Positions 24,110 to 35,749 are shown, counted from the stretch's first letter. The stretch: DNA of 64,000 nucleotides from Perognathus longimembris pacificus (GCF_023159225.1 NC_063164.1:70603300-70667299); one strand, 5' to 3'. Notes: generated by a model not told the origin, from the sequence alone. A program made the numbers and translations.

Positions 24110-25585
24110 AAAAAAGACTTGGAGCTCAATTTTGAAATAGCCACATTTATATAAGTGAAGGAGGGATAAAGGGTATACCAGCCAGTGGTCACAAAGTAAG
24201 GAATGCCAAAATGAAAATAAGCACACATAGATTGGCTATGGAATGTAGGCAATCTCTGGACTTTGGAAGAGTTGTTTAAATCAATTGTTCAGGACAGTCA
24301 AAGAGAAACACAAATAAATAAAGGGGGCAAAAGGGATATATGCAGCATAAGAATTAATTTGCATCCAGCATTATTTGTCAGAATACAGACTTGACAGCTT
24401 TCATCCGCAAATCTTAAGTAAATCATTTTGCTATAATTATATGGGAAATAGGTAGAAATACAAGAGGAGATACAGCCAATGCCCACAATAGAAAAAAAAA
24501 TGCCAAAGATCATTTGAGAGGCATATAATTTCATTAGAACTCAGAAATATCAGCACAATGTTTAATTACACTGACTTTACCTAATCTAAGAGTATAATGA
24601 TTGTTTAAAGCCAAGAGCTTCCTTAATCAATTAATAAACACAGCACTCTTTCCACCAGCTACCAACGAACTAAATAGAAAACAGAAAGTTCATACCTAAA
24701 AGTATCATGATCATGCTACTCCTGTGGCCTGGTGAAATGCTTGCTTTGCAGTCACCAGGATGTCAGTGTGTCTGAGGGATATTCCCATTGCAATTTGTCA
24801 GCAAATTAGCAAATATTCTGAGTGATAGGAGTGCAATGGACAGGAATATATCCTTACCTTGATGCTTAGTTCAAATCACCTCAGCACAATGTCTCTCTGC
24901 TGTCTTGGCTCCAACTGCCAATTAAACAACCTCATCATCTGAAGATCTAAACTTGAATATAGTTATCAAGTTTGAGTGTCTGATGAAACTAATTAAGTCC
25001 TTTGAGGAAACATGAAATAATTATTCATAGAATGGAAGAAAAGGAAAAAGAAAAGAAAATCTCTCAAAATAAATCAGTGGTTTCTGACTCTATTGAAGAT
25101 TCATAAGATCTGCTGAAACAACATTCAACCATAAAGGACTCCATTGACATGAGGAAACAAAACCTGTCTCCCAAGTCTTCCAGTACTTGTTCAGCACAAC
25201 CACCCCAATTTCCATAATCTTATGTTGACACCTAGTGGCTAGGGGTAGGTGAGCAGAAATATGACATTTTTCTTCAGGCATTCTCCAGGGCCTTCCTGTT
25301 AGACTTGCCCATCCTACATCAAGATTCCTGGTATGGCTCAGGATACAGTGGTGAAAGTGTGATTTATTCTATTGTAGCTAAACTCACATTTGGTGAATTA
25401 TCCTCAGTACTTTGCTATTGTAAACTGTTTTTCTTAGCACACATCAAACTCCCTTGCTCGTTCTCTCTATTATTAAAGTGTGGATTCTGCCTCTAAAAAA
25501 TCATGTATTTGAATCATATTTTGCTTCGTGAAAAAAAATTTTAAAACATCTAGACCAGAACTGTAAAACATTTTCAAAATACCAA
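24110..25585. other. AT-rich intergenic stretch, nothing recognised
   Basis: No gene or repeat that I can name; 24257-24290 resembles 23030-23063. Confidence 0.5.
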
Positions 25586-25601
25586 CATTTAGAGATGTTT
25601 C

Positions 25602-25807
25602 TTTTCTTTTTTTTGGCCAGTCCTGGACCTTGGACTCAGGGCCTGAGCACTGTCCCTGGCTTCCTTTTGCTCAAGGCTAGCACTCTGCCACTTGAGCCAC
25701 AGCGCCACTTCTGGCCGTTTTCTGTATATGTGGTGCTGGGGAATTGAACCCAGGGCCTCATGTATACGAGGCAAGCTCTTTTGCCACTAGGCCATATCCC
25801 CAGCCCC
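25602..25807 (-). mobile_element. IDL-Geo SINE (minus) with 10 bp TSD
   Basis: T-rich tail, GGCCAGTCCTGGACCTTGG and the antisense left monomer ending ATATCCCCAGCCCC. GAGATGTTTC occurs at 25592-25601 and 25808-25817. Confidence 0.9.
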
Positions 25808-26121
25808 GAGATGTTTCATTTTGAAATAACTTTTTTCCTTACATACCCTCAACCGCAGAGTGAGACAAAGAAAGAATAAGCAAAAGTTGGCAGAATAAGT
25901 AAAAGAATACAACAGAAATAAAACAATCTCAAAGGCAATAATGTAAGAGGCCTTTCTAAGCAATAATTGAAGTCTGAGCTATTTCTACACAGAAATTACA
26001 AAAACTTTTGAAGACACAAGCTTTCAGATCACAATGATTTCTTTCAATATATTTTCTCATATCAGGCAGAATAATATATGTGAACAATTAAATGAAGGAG
26101 ATGTATGAAACATGAATCTAG

Positions 26122-26335
26122 CCAAACACCAATGGCTCACACCTATAATCCTAGCTACTCAGGAGGCTGAGACCAGAGGATTGTAGTTCAAAGGCAGCCC
26201 AAGCAGGAAAATCCTTGAGATTCTTAACTCCAGTGAATCACCAAAGCAGGCAGTGTAGCTGTGGCCCAAGTGTTAAAGACTAGCCTTTAGCAAAAGAGCT
26301 CAAGAACAGCACCCAGGCCCTGAGTTCAAGCCTCA

Positions 26336-26338
<3 letters not shown>
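26122..26338 (+). mobile_element. B1-derived dimeric SINE (plus)
   Basis: GGCTCACACCTATAATCCTA then ACTCAGGAGGCTGAGACCAG (B1 unit), and CCCAGGCCCTGAGTTCAAGC (right unit). It abuts the TC repeat directly. Confidence 0.88.

Positions 26339-26418
<80 letters not shown>
26339..26418 (+). repeat. Perfect (TC)40 microsatellite
   Basis: 80 uninterrupted bases of TC lie between a plus-strand SINE and a minus-strand SINE. Confidence 0.98.
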
Positions 26419-26420
<2 letters not shown>

Positions 26421-26570
26421 GGGGCCTCAACTCCGGGCTTGAGCTGTCCCTGAGCTTTATGCTCATGACTAACACTATGCCCTTTGAGCTACAGCTCCAC
26501 TTAAGAGTCTCACAGACTTTCCTGCCATGTCTGACTTTCAACTAAGATCCTCAGATTTCAGATTCCTCAA
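26419..26570 (-). mobile_element. B1-derived dimeric SINE (minus), partial
   Basis: GGGGCCTCAACTCCGGGCTT is antisense right unit and AGTCTCACAGACTTTCCTGC antisense B1. The TC tract sits where its A-rich tail would be. Confidence 0.75.
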
Positions 26571-26574
26571 GAGT

Positions 26575-27715
26575 CATTTTATGGAGGGAAATGGTGCTTT
26601 TGTGGAGACTCAAACATTAAGTATAAATACAAAGCTCCGATATTATAAGAATTGAACTAATCTGTTTTATTTAATTATTTATAAGTAATCAAGCATTTCA
26701 AACTTATTATATTTTCTAGATCTTCCCCATGACAGTTTTTACATGGATATTCTATGTGCATTTCAAGGTTCATAGGTGGTAAGGAATTACGATCCACATA
26801 AAGTTATATTGAAAAATCCAGAATTTAAATCCAAACCTCTCAGTATATATGGTATCTCAACTAAAGAAGAACTTTGTGTGAATTCTACCAAAGAGTTTTC
26901 ATTTCTAGCTGCAGATGAACATTAAAAATTAGACAAGCCTAGTAAAGTATTAATACCATGACTTAAGGCTAGAAAAATTTAAAAGCATTCACTGATCTTT
27001 GAAATCATATATAGTTCAGTTTGGGTTTAAAAATCTCAGAGTATAACTTAATTCTCCCTATTCCCCCTAGTATTAACACATTATTCTTCCTACATAAGCT
27101 TATCTTCATGTGCCCCAAATCTTTTACTAACTAGCCTCTTCTCTTTATAGCCTGTTTATTTGTCTTAAGATCTTTAGTAATATCTCATGGCAATCTAAAA
27201 TTATTAATTTAGAATTAATTTTGTCTAGATATTTGCACTTCACATTTAGAAAATGTTCTTGCAATACCTTTCTTTCCTGATAACTATTAAACTCTAGAGC
27301 AGTGTCAGCTGGTGTTCATCATAGCACATATTGCACTTTCCCTTTAGAACAAATTTTATCTCCTACTTTTGTTCCACAAGTGTTAATGCTCATAAAAATT
27401 CCCTGAGAGTTTAAGACGCAGACTCCTGAGCCTCACTTTCATAGATTCCAGTTCTATGTACATCTGGAGCTGATGTGTATTTCTTTAGCCCCACTGATAT
27501 TACCTCTTTTCTTCTTACCTCTTACTTGATCTCATTTAAGATTCTACAGGGCTTCTGAAACTTCACTGTGTATATATGAGGCACTGGGGAACTTGTTAAA
27601 ACAGATTCTGGAATCGTAGTTTCCGAATGGGTTAAGAGATTCTGCATTTCTAATAAACTCCTATGTAGCTTTAGATTCTTACCTTAATCCTAAGAATTTC
27701 CACTTCTTCATGAGT
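26575..27715. other. AT-rich intergenic stretch, nothing recognised
   Basis: I see no gene or named repeat. Confidence 0.5.
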
Positions 27716-27719
27716 GGAG

Positions 27720-27950
27720 GAAGGAAGGGTGAACAAACGCAGTAATCAAGTGCAATGTACATTATGTAAAAACCGAACTACACAAACTTGAGGGTGGAGA
27801 TGGGAACAGGAAAAAAAATGGGGAGAATGATGGAAGGGGTGATATTGATCAAGAAGTGTTGCACTTATAACCTAACCCCTTTGTTAGGTTATAATTGTAA
27901 CCTAATTGAATTGTAACCTCTTTGTACAACTATTTAATCATTTTTTTACT
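27720..27950 (+). mobile_element. Old L1 3' UTR remnant (plus), tentative
   Basis: A purine-rich stretch (GGTGGAGATGGGAACAGG, GGGGAGAATGATGGAAGGGG) is followed by GTAACCTCTTTGTACAACTA, the same order as in younger L1 3' ends here. It contains a perfect 12 bp inverted repeat at 27865-27894. Confidence 0.5.
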
Positions 27951-28319
27951 TTTTAAAGAAATTCCACTTCTTTATGTAGCTAGATCACAGACTGAATCCT
28001 CTGAGTTTATAAAACAATGTATCTGATCAATCATTTTTTACTAAATAAAGAGACTTAGCTTAAGTATCCTTACTCTGGCTCTACTCTGGATACTTGAAAG
28101 TAGCTAGGAACAAAACAGACCAATGTCTATGGAGTCTTGTCTAAAGCCATACTAAACCATTTCCTGGAACCACACAGACAGAAGAACCCAGCATCTTTTA
28201 TGAGTATATACATGTGTATGGGAATCTAAGCTTCTATTGTACCTCTCAATAAGACTGGAATTCAAAGGAGGTCAATTATGGTGACAAAGATAATGGTAAT
28301 GGAAAGGATACTGAGTTGT

Positions 28320-28440
28320 ACTTACTTTATACTTGCAAAAAGCCTTTTGCTGTGATCAGTTGGATTATCTCAAAATATCCCTGAAAAAGATATTACTATT
28401 CTCATTTTACTGATGAGAAAAGAGACACAGAGAAAAGCAG
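28320..28440 (+). mobile_element. MIR-like ancient SINE fragment (plus)
   Basis: ATTACTATTCTCATTTTACT then GATGAGAAAAGAGACACAGA follows the MIR core pattern (attattatccccattttaca, gatgaggaaactgaggcaca). Confidence 0.65.
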
Positions 28441-28444
28441 ATAT

Positions 28445-29400
28445 ATAATAGTTAATAACTAATATACAAATTAAAACCAAGCTTTAGGCTTTATGACTTG
28501 CATCCAAACTAAAAACTGAAACATTAAATGAAAGGTTACTCTACCATTGTATATACCCAAGTATAATTCACTATAGCATTTCTTTTTAACATTCATGTGC
28601 TGCCACCTAGCAATGAATGAGTAGAACACACAAGGTATTGGCTTCCAGTACAAACCTTATGTTTTCTAGAAATGGACTGAGCACATTCTTGTCTGAATCT
28701 ATTAAATCCTAAAGAGATATTGAAGCATCCATTCAAGCAACATAAAAGATGTGTTCTCAATAATTGAGTTTTGTGAGCAAGTCAAAGAACAAAATTGTCC
28801 CTATTATTTTTACGCATACCCTATATTATTCTTATGCTTAACCATCTTTTACATGTTATCTTATTGCAAACAAGTAACTCTTCATGAAACCTTTCCCTAA
28901 AATAATACAGAATATTGTCTCTAAATTTCTAATATGCTTTAGATATGCTCAGTTGAGCAGAAAATATTTCCTATTATCTCTACTGGTTTTATAATACAAT
29001 TGTCTTTATAGAAAAAGCAGGCTCCAATAGTCTTTGCAGATTAAAAACCTAATGATGACTGAGTACATATTCCTTAGTTTGCTTAAGCATGAGTCCTTTG
29101 TTGTTGAGAACTAGTGTTCTTAAGAATAAAAAGGAGCTTATGTTATTATCAAAAGGGTTAGTGACAACTGCTGTAAGTATAAGGGAAATAAAACCCTAGG
29201 AGTACATATTAGCCTCTAAACAATCTAATAGTCTGGGAATTTGATCAACCTTTATAGCTCTATGAAATCTCTGCTTTGCCCCTGAAGATGAAGAATAAAA
29301 CAAAAATAGAGTGTAAGGAAGAAAGAAAATAGAAACGAGGAAGCTGGAGTAACACCACTGAGAGGAATTTTGTCATCTCTTCTTAGCTTTCTTGTAAAAG
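28445..29400. other. AT-rich intergenic stretch, nothing recognised
   Basis: I see no gene or named repeat. Confidence 0.5.
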
Positions 29401-29439
29401 GAATAAAGATTTTGGAACCATACATTTAAATTTGAAATA

Positions 29440-29565
29440 CATTCATCATAATATATAGGTGTGATACTGGGCAGTTTACTAAGCACCTAAATCCAGCTGA
29501 GTTTCTTTATGAAATGTAGAAAATATTCACTGGATAGAGCTGTTGGAAAGATATATGATAGTAGG
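29440..29565 (-). mobile_element. MIR-like ancient SINE fragment, interrupted by an L1
   Basis: GATACTGGGCAGTTTACTAA, TGAGTTTCTTTATGAAATGT and GAGCTGTTGGAAAGATATAT follow the antisense MIR pattern (tgggcaagttacttaacc, cagtttcctcatctgtaaaa, gttgttgtgaggattaaa). The L1 at 29566 inserted into its end. Confidence 0.55.
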
Positions 29566-29856
29566 ATCTCTGTATCTTATCTGAGTACATTGGAAACCAT
29601 GTATACTGGTATTAGAACTAGGAAACTGAAAGGAAATACCAAAATTGAGAGACACAGGGTAAAAAAGACAAACGATTACAAAAGCAACTCTTGCAAAACT
29701 GTTTGGTGTAAATGAACTGAACAACTCATGGGGGGGAAGGGAAAAGGGGAGGGGGGAATAGGGAGGAGGTAACAAACAGTACAAGAAATGTATCCAATGC
29801 CTAACGTATGAAACTGTAACCTCACTGTACATCAGTTTGACAATAAAATTTTTTAA
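29566..29856 (+). mobile_element. L1 3' UTR insertion (plus) with perfect 19 bp TSD
   Basis: The insert starts within the L1 3' UTR (ATCTCTGTATCTTATCTGAG) and ends TTTGACAATAAAATTTTTTA. AAAGATATATGATAGTAGG occurs at 29547-29565 and 29857-29875. It is a short, clean 5'-truncated retrotransposition product of about 290 bases. Confidence 0.95.
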
Positions 29857-29964
29857 AAAGATATATGATAGTAGGTATGGAGACAAGAAGTAAACACAAC
29901 AAATAGTAAAAGACAAATAATTACTCTTGGACATGATTAATTAAACAGAACTCTAAACAGTCAC

Positions 29965-30465
29965 ACAGTGAGACCAAAGGAGGATATTCTGAGAGAATCA
30001 CAAGGGCTCAATAGCTATGTGCATATGACCATATAAAATTATGCTTATGGCAATGAACCTCAAGAAATGGAAACAAGAGGGTTTTTTGTTGTTGTTGTTG
30101 TTGCTTTTTAAAAAAAAATCTTGTGTGTGATTCTTCTTCTTTCTTTTTTTCTTGGATTATTTCCTTTCATTGCTGCATTTGATTTCTGTACCCTTTGTCT
30201 TATATATAAGTTTTCCTGATTTGGGGAGGGGAAGGAGAAGCACAGAAACAGTGGGACAAAGGGGGAACCAATTCAGCAGTGATACTCACTAGGCACAGCA
30301 TTGGAAATGAACTATATACAACTTGGGGGGAGGGAAAACGGATAGAAAAAAACTGAGAATGATGGAATGAGTGACACTGTTCAAAAGGAAATGTATTCAT
30401 TACCTGACTTTCATAACTATAAACACTCTGTACATCACCTTTACAATATTTTTTTAAAAAAGAAA
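29965..30465 (+). mobile_element. L1 3' end, divergent subfamily (plus)
   Basis: It runs from CACAAGGGCTCAATAGCTAT through a GTT run at 30083-30103, TCTGTACCCTTTGTCTTATA, a purine-rich tract and CTGTACATCACCTTTACAAT. This is the sense counterpart of 11122-11480. Confidence 0.75.
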
Positions 30466-30644
30466 TTAGGCGACTGGATTTCTTTAGTTTTCTGCATAGA
30501 GGAAAGGAAAGAAGTCAATAATACCCATAATATTTCACATTTGTAGGAAGAATATAATTTTGAATTTTGGATATCATAAAAACATTAGAAGGTTTAAAAT
30601 CTGTGGGGTTGGGGAAGGGATAGGACAGATAAGAATTTTATTTT

Positions 30645-30862
30645 TTTATCCTTTGTAAAGACAAACGATCCCCAAAGCAATACTTACAAAATAATTTTGT
30701 GAAAACCAACTGTACAACTCATGGGTGGGAAAGGAAAAGGGGGGGAAGAGGCAGAGGAAAATGAGGTAAGGGGTAACAACTTGAACAAGAAATGTACTCA
30801 CTGCCTTACATAGGAAACTGTAACCCCTTTGTACTTCGCTTTGACAATAAAGGAAAAACAAT
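30645..30862 (+). mobile_element. L1 3' UTR (plus), short
   Basis: ATCCTTTGTAAAGACAAACG, CAACTGTACAACTCATGGGT, a G-rich tract and TTTGACAATAAAGGAAAAAC. Confidence 0.8.
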
Positions 30863-31033
30863 TAAAAGAAAAACATAGAACAACACAAACTGTTATTAAT
30901 GCCAGCTGCTACCAGGTCTTCATCTCTTCAACTTTCAACACACATTGATCACTGTGATGGGAATGCAGTGAAGTCCCTGGAACAAACAGGAGAAAAAATG
31001 GACAGAATCACTGTCCTCAAAAGTTGATGCTTC

Positions 31034-31231
31034 GGGCTGGGAATATGGCCTAGTGGCAAGTGTGCTTGCCTCGTATACATGAAGCCCTGGGTTCAATTCC
31101 CCAGCACCACATATGCAGAAAATGGCCAGAAGTGGCGCTGTGGCTCAAGGGGTAGAGTGCTAGCCTTGAGCAAAAAGAAGCCAGGGACAGTGATCAGGCC
31201 CTGAGTCCAAGGCCCACGACTGGCAAAAAAA
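31034..31231 (+). mobile_element. IDL-Geo SINE (plus) with 15 bp TSD
   Basis: GGGCTGGGAATATGGCCTAG to CCCACGACTGGC plus A tail. AAAAGTTGATGCTTC occurs at 31019-31033 and 31232-31246. The B box reads GGTTCAATTCC. Confidence 0.95.
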
Positions 31232-31829
31232 AAAAGTTGATGCTTCATCTGAATATCACAGTGACCAAAATTCTATGCCCAATTACCACACTAAAACTCC
31301 TTCAGCCAAGTTAAGATTGCCCTATCAAATAGTAAGGACTCTTTTTGGTTCTCATTCTGTGTTCTATCTCATAATATTGTACAGTTATCTTCTTGATATG
31401 TAGAATTTCTCCTCCCCAGTTTCCTCATAATCTGTGACTTCTATACCCCACCCCCTTTATTACAGTTTTAACTTTTGCCCCTTTCCTTTGATACTCTACT
31501 AATGGCCCTTGCTCTTTTCATGAAACTGAACTCACTGGAGGGTCTGAAGAAACAAAGCACCTTCCTCTGAAGGAGAAAATGGATCTACCTACAGACACAC
31601 AAACATTCATAGCCATTTCAGGAGCGTCATCTCACAAACCTTCTACCCACTCCTCACAGCCTCTCAAGAAGCTCCTGTGGCTTTTCTGCTATCCATGTGT
31701 AAATGACCTTCCCGAGCAATAGGTCTACTTTCAACAACTAGTAGGAAAATTCCACATGAATGTCCATCAGGCATTTTGTGTATCCATATCAAACTGATTG
31801 TCTTTCTTTATAAATCTTTGTTTAAATTA

Positions 31830-32160
31830 AATTTTATTGGCAAGGTGATGTTCTGAGAGGTTACAGTTATATAACAAGGTAATGAGTACATTTCTTGTCA
31901 TATTTGTTACACCCTCCCTCATTCTTTCCCTTCCCCAGTTCAGATAAGCATATATACAATATCCAGTGTACCAAAATCATATACAGTGACCACAGGGGGT
32001 ATGCCAAAGGAAATTCACCTAGTACATTAAACATAACAACAACAATAAAATCCTCCTGTTTCCATCTCTTGGAGTTCATTTTGCTTAGCTTCATCTTATA
32101 TAATAATATGTACATAGCTGTTGAGCTACTGTGATCCTCTGATAGGTCTATCCTAGACCT
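31830..32160 (-). mobile_element. L1 3' end (antisense), internally shortened
   Basis: TTTTATTGGCAAGGTGATGT opens it; then TACAATATCCAGTGTACCAA and CTTGGAGTTCATTTTGCTTA in antisense order. The polypurine tract is almost absent. Confidence 0.75.
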
Positions 32161-32389
32161 TTTTAATGTTTATTTAGTAGTTGTTTGGTTTTGGAGACAT
32201 AATGTGAAGTAGCTCACCAAGACATGTGGAAATACCATTTGAAAAGGAGTTTGTTATTTTACAGATGCAATCTCTACTGTTACCCCTCCCCCAACAACCA
32301 CATATCAGGGAGACCATGCACCTTTGTTTTCTGAAACCTATTCACTTAATAAAGCAGTTATCCTATGGGAGGAAGATTTACATACACTC

Positions 32390-32530
32390 ATGAAGCTCCT
32401 AAAACCTTTTTGGTTTTATGTTCTCCACTTATAACATGATGGTAATAATGTCCATTTTTGCATTATCATGAGGAATTAAAAAGATTATGGAAAAATGCTT
32501 GTTCAAATGCCCTCCATATCAAACATATCC
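32390..32530 (+). mobile_element. MIR-like fragment
   Basis: ATGATGGTAATAATGTCCAT, CATGAGGAATTAAAAAGATT and ATGCTTGTTCAAATGCC follow the antisense MIR pattern (aatgggaataataatagtac, gaggattaaatgaga). Confidence 0.5.
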
Positions 32531-32599
32531 AAAAATATTAATATTGCAAAATCTCAACTTCAGTGAAAGTAACTCTATTTAGAAAGTACCTTGATCCAA

Positions 32600-33165
32600 A
32601 AAATTTAGGAGTCATCTTCAACCTGTCCACTTTTTCTCATATAACCAGTATATGGGTTATGCTATATCCACTGCTCACTTTCTTCAACCTTAAGTTCAAC
32701 TTCTTTTCTTCTTACTCATGGTTACAGCAATAATCTGCTAACCCTTTGACTCACTTGTATCCTCCTAACTTTACAGTCTATTCTCTGTACTGGATGCAGA
32801 TTTTTCAAAGACATAAATCTAATATTGTCATGACTGTGCTTAAATCTGTTCCCTTGCTTTGCATTGCTTCTATATTACATCTACTATTATATTTCATTAC
32901 AGTCTGCTTTGGTCTCTACTATCTCCAACTCAATCCTCACCGTAGTTCTGACTTTCCCAAATACCAAAAGAATTTTGGATTCTATACCTCTATTTTTGCT
33001 GTTTTCATTGCCTAAAACTTCCCCAACTCACTATGTCGCTTCTTAGCATTTGGCAAACACCTCATATTTCAAAATACTGCTCAACCATCACCTCCACTAC
33101 GTTATTTCTCATGCCCAATCTCATGCCATATTGTTATCAATGACTTCTTTCTCTTGTCTCTGACG
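32600..33165 (+). repeat. Ancient pyrimidine-rich mammalian repeat, family not named
   Basis: It contains AGGAGTCATCTTCAACCTGT, GCAATAATCTGCTAACCC, ACAGTCTATTCTCTGTACTG and TGACTGTGCTTAAATCTGTT. I recognise this order from a widespread old mammalian interspersed repeat but cannot name it safely. The frames at 32746-33046 are inside it. Confidence 0.35.
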
Positions 33166-33331
33166 TGATTTTCTATCAAAAACAAAACTTAATAACGTGT
33201 TTCGTGTTCTTAAAAGGCTTATACTCATGATTCAACTAGAAATTTGGGGCTACAAGAAAATAGTTGTAAATTATTTAAACACAGATTTGCAGGTTCTTCT
33301 CTGAAGCTTTCTGTGTACCACTGGACTGTGT

Positions 33332-33332
<1 letters not shown>

Positions 33333-33376
<44 letters not shown>
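33333..33376 (+). repeat. (GT)22 microsatellite followed by (GA)n
   Basis: 44 uninterrupted bases of GT, then ATGAGAGAGAGAGA. Confidence 0.97.
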
Positions 33377-33379
<3 letters not shown>

Positions 33380-33439
33380 AGAGAGAGAGACTATATAAAG
33401 ATTGGCTGTGTATTAACTCATTTAATCTGTACAAAAAAA

Positions 33440-33580
33440 TCTAACAGACACTATTATGTTCACTGTAGAAGTGAGAAAAGTACAGCACTAAAGCATAAAA
33501 AGGCTAAGTGACTTATCCAACATGATCCACCTAGAAATATCAGTTTAAGAATCTAAGCCAATCCATGTGTAATGAGTCTA
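33440..33580 (+). mobile_element. MIR-like fragment (plus)
   Basis: AAGGCTAAGTGACTTATCCA and AAGAATCTAAGCCAATCC match the MIR pattern (gaggttaagtgacttgccca, ...gggattcgaaccc). Confidence 0.55.
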
Positions 33581-34016
33581 CAGCTATACAACCATGATAG
33601 TATGGCATACTAACTTTCTCAAAAAGCACCAGTTGAGGTGATCTAGGTCTTCAAACTGTAACCTTTAAACAAGTTGAAAAAAAAATCTAGAATTCACTTC
33701 TAAAATCTAAAAGCTCCTTTCATGTTACTAATGTTTGTTATATAAAAACCTAAAACCAGCAACTTTTTCAGAGCATTTTTGTATACTTTATCCTTATTTG
33801 AAATCAAGACTTCCACTAGGGAGCATAAGTCTCAGAAGGAGAGGTTCTTCCCTCATCTTTGGTTGTCTTCATTTTACCTAATGCAGTAGTTCTTTTATTT
33901 CAAATTTCAGCTTAAGAATAATGACTTACATCAGATTTCATGGCATAAAAAAATGTATGCCCCTTTGGAGGTATACATTTTCAGCACCAAAAATCAGTTT
34001 AAGAATGACAATTTGA

Positions 34017-34221
34017 GGGGCTAGGAATATGGCCTAGTGGTAGAGTGCTTGCCTTGTATACATGAAGCCCGGGGTTTGACTCCTCAGCACCACATATAAG
34101 GAAAAAGCCAAAAGTGGCACCGTGGTTCAAGTGGTATAATGTGAACCTTGAGCAAAAAGAAGCAAGGGACAGTGCTCATGTCGAGTTCAAGCTCCAGGAC
34201 CGGCATAAATAAAATAAAAAC
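34017..34221 (+). mobile_element. IDL-Geo SINE (plus) with 10 bp TSD
   Basis: GGGGCTAGGAATATGGCCTA to CAGGACCGGCATAAATAAAA. GACAATTTGA occurs at 34007-34016 and 34222-34231. The copy is somewhat diverged (TGTCGAGTTCAAGC in the right unit). Confidence 0.9.
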
Positions 34222-34741
34222 GACAATTTGAAATAAGAAATTTTTGGTTTTGTATTTTGATGGTAACTACACAAGTCTTGGTATAGACAAGAAAGGAAAA
34301 ATTAGATATGAAACACAAGGTGTTTGGGAAAGGCCATTTCTTGAAAGCAAAAGTTTTAAAAATGTTAGATGATATTTCCTAGGAGCCAAAGAATCTCATT
34401 TTCTGGTTATTTTTTTTTTAAACATTCTAAGATATTCTTGTATAGTCAGGATTGAGTATTTGTGCTGGAAGAGGTTTCAAATAGTATATGATTGTAAAGT
34501 CTCTAAATTTGGTCATTCCTTATTGTACTAATTGTCCAAAGGTAAAATGATGTGTACTCCATGTTACCAACACAAGAGGATTCATTAACTGTTTATATGT
34601 TTGTAAAGGAAAATGCTCAAAGCAGCTAAGAGATACATCCACATCTTATAAAAATCCAGTTACCAGTAATTATGCTCCAAAGTATTATGCAACCAATTTG
34701 GAATGTCCACAGAAAAACTTTCATACAAATTAAATTAAAGC

Positions 34742-34944
34742 GGGCTGGGAATATGGCCTAGTGGCAAGAGAGCTTGCCTCCTACACATGAAGCTCTTGGT
34801 TCGATTCCCTAGCACCACATATATGGAAAACGGCCAGAAGGGATGCTGTGGCTCATGTGGCAGAGTGCTAGCCTTGAGCGGGAAGAAGCCAGGGACAGGG
34901 CTCAGGCCCTGAGTCCAAGGCCCAGGACTGGCAAAAGAAAAACA
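34742..34944 (+). mobile_element. IDL-Geo SINE (plus) with 17 bp TSD
   Basis: GGGCTGGGAATATGGCCTAG to GGCCCAGGACTGGC with an A-rich tail. ACAAATTAAATTAAAGC occurs at 34725-34741 and 34945-34961. Confidence 0.95.
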
Positions 34945-35009
34945 ACAAATTAAATTAAAGCAGCTTTATTCTCAGTAATCAAAAAGTATATGAAACCAAA
35001 AATTATATA

Positions 35010-35370
35010 ATAGGTGAAAATAAACAATGAAATATCCATACATTAGAATATTACTCAGGAATAAGAAAGACAAGAACAAGCTTTTCCAAGCCACATAAAA
35101 AGGATGGTAAATGAAAGAGGTCAGTCTGGCATTGCTACATATCGATTCTATTTTATGACATTATGGAATACTCAAAAACATAGGTAATAGATCAATGATT
35201 GTCAGGTGTCTGGGGAGGTGACAGAGCCTAATGGATGAAGCAAAAGGGATTGTACTTGGAATAGCAGTGTTCCAAATCGCACTTCAATGATATAGACATG
35301 ACACTTGTGAAGTTTTTGTTTTTTACTGTTAGTAACTCAAAGTATATCAGGATGGAATGTAGGCTACAGT
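35010..35370 (+). mobile_element. Ancient L1M-type 3' fragment (plus)
   Basis: TTAGAATATTACTCAGGAAT, GAAAGAGGTCAGTCTGGCAT and TCAATGATTGTCAGGTGTCT follow the old L1M order (ttattcagc, gaaagaagccag, tggttgccag). It is far more diverged than the lineage-specific L1s. Confidence 0.6.
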
Positions 35371-35707
35371 AAAACAACAACAATAAAAACCCTCTTAACT
35401 TTATCATAAATGTATAAAACAATCTCATTGAAGGGGGTGAGATCATTGACCTAAGTTGGAAATTTGTGCAAGCACTGTACTCTAGCTGGTATACTTGTTT
35501 CTCAGACATAACTAGTAATAATTCTGTACCCACTGTACATGTATAGTAAACCCGAGTTATCAGTTCTGAACTCACTGTGAAACTGAACAGTTAAGTAACT
35601 GGATGGAAGATGAAGGGAGCCAAGTTTCTTACTCTGATTATAGATTATACTTAGTGGGTTTGTAAAACTTCTACAAACTTAAAGATTATACAAACATATG
35701 TACACGT

Positions 35708-35749
35708 ACACACACACACACACACAAACACATTTTTTTTTTTTTTTTT
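35708..35749 (+). repeat. (CA)n and poly-T
   Basis: A CA run followed by about 18 T residues. Confidence 0.85.

Noticed and set aside
23645..24252. A 194-codon minus-strand open frame, the longest in the window
   Set aside because: It is antisense to an L1 3' UTR and a GAA/GGA microsatellite; its Phe/Ser/Pro-rich composition comes from purine runs.
25589..26541. Frames with EARDSAQALSPRSRTGQK and an (RE)n run
   Set aside because: The first is a SINE translation; the second is the TC microsatellite read on the minus strand.
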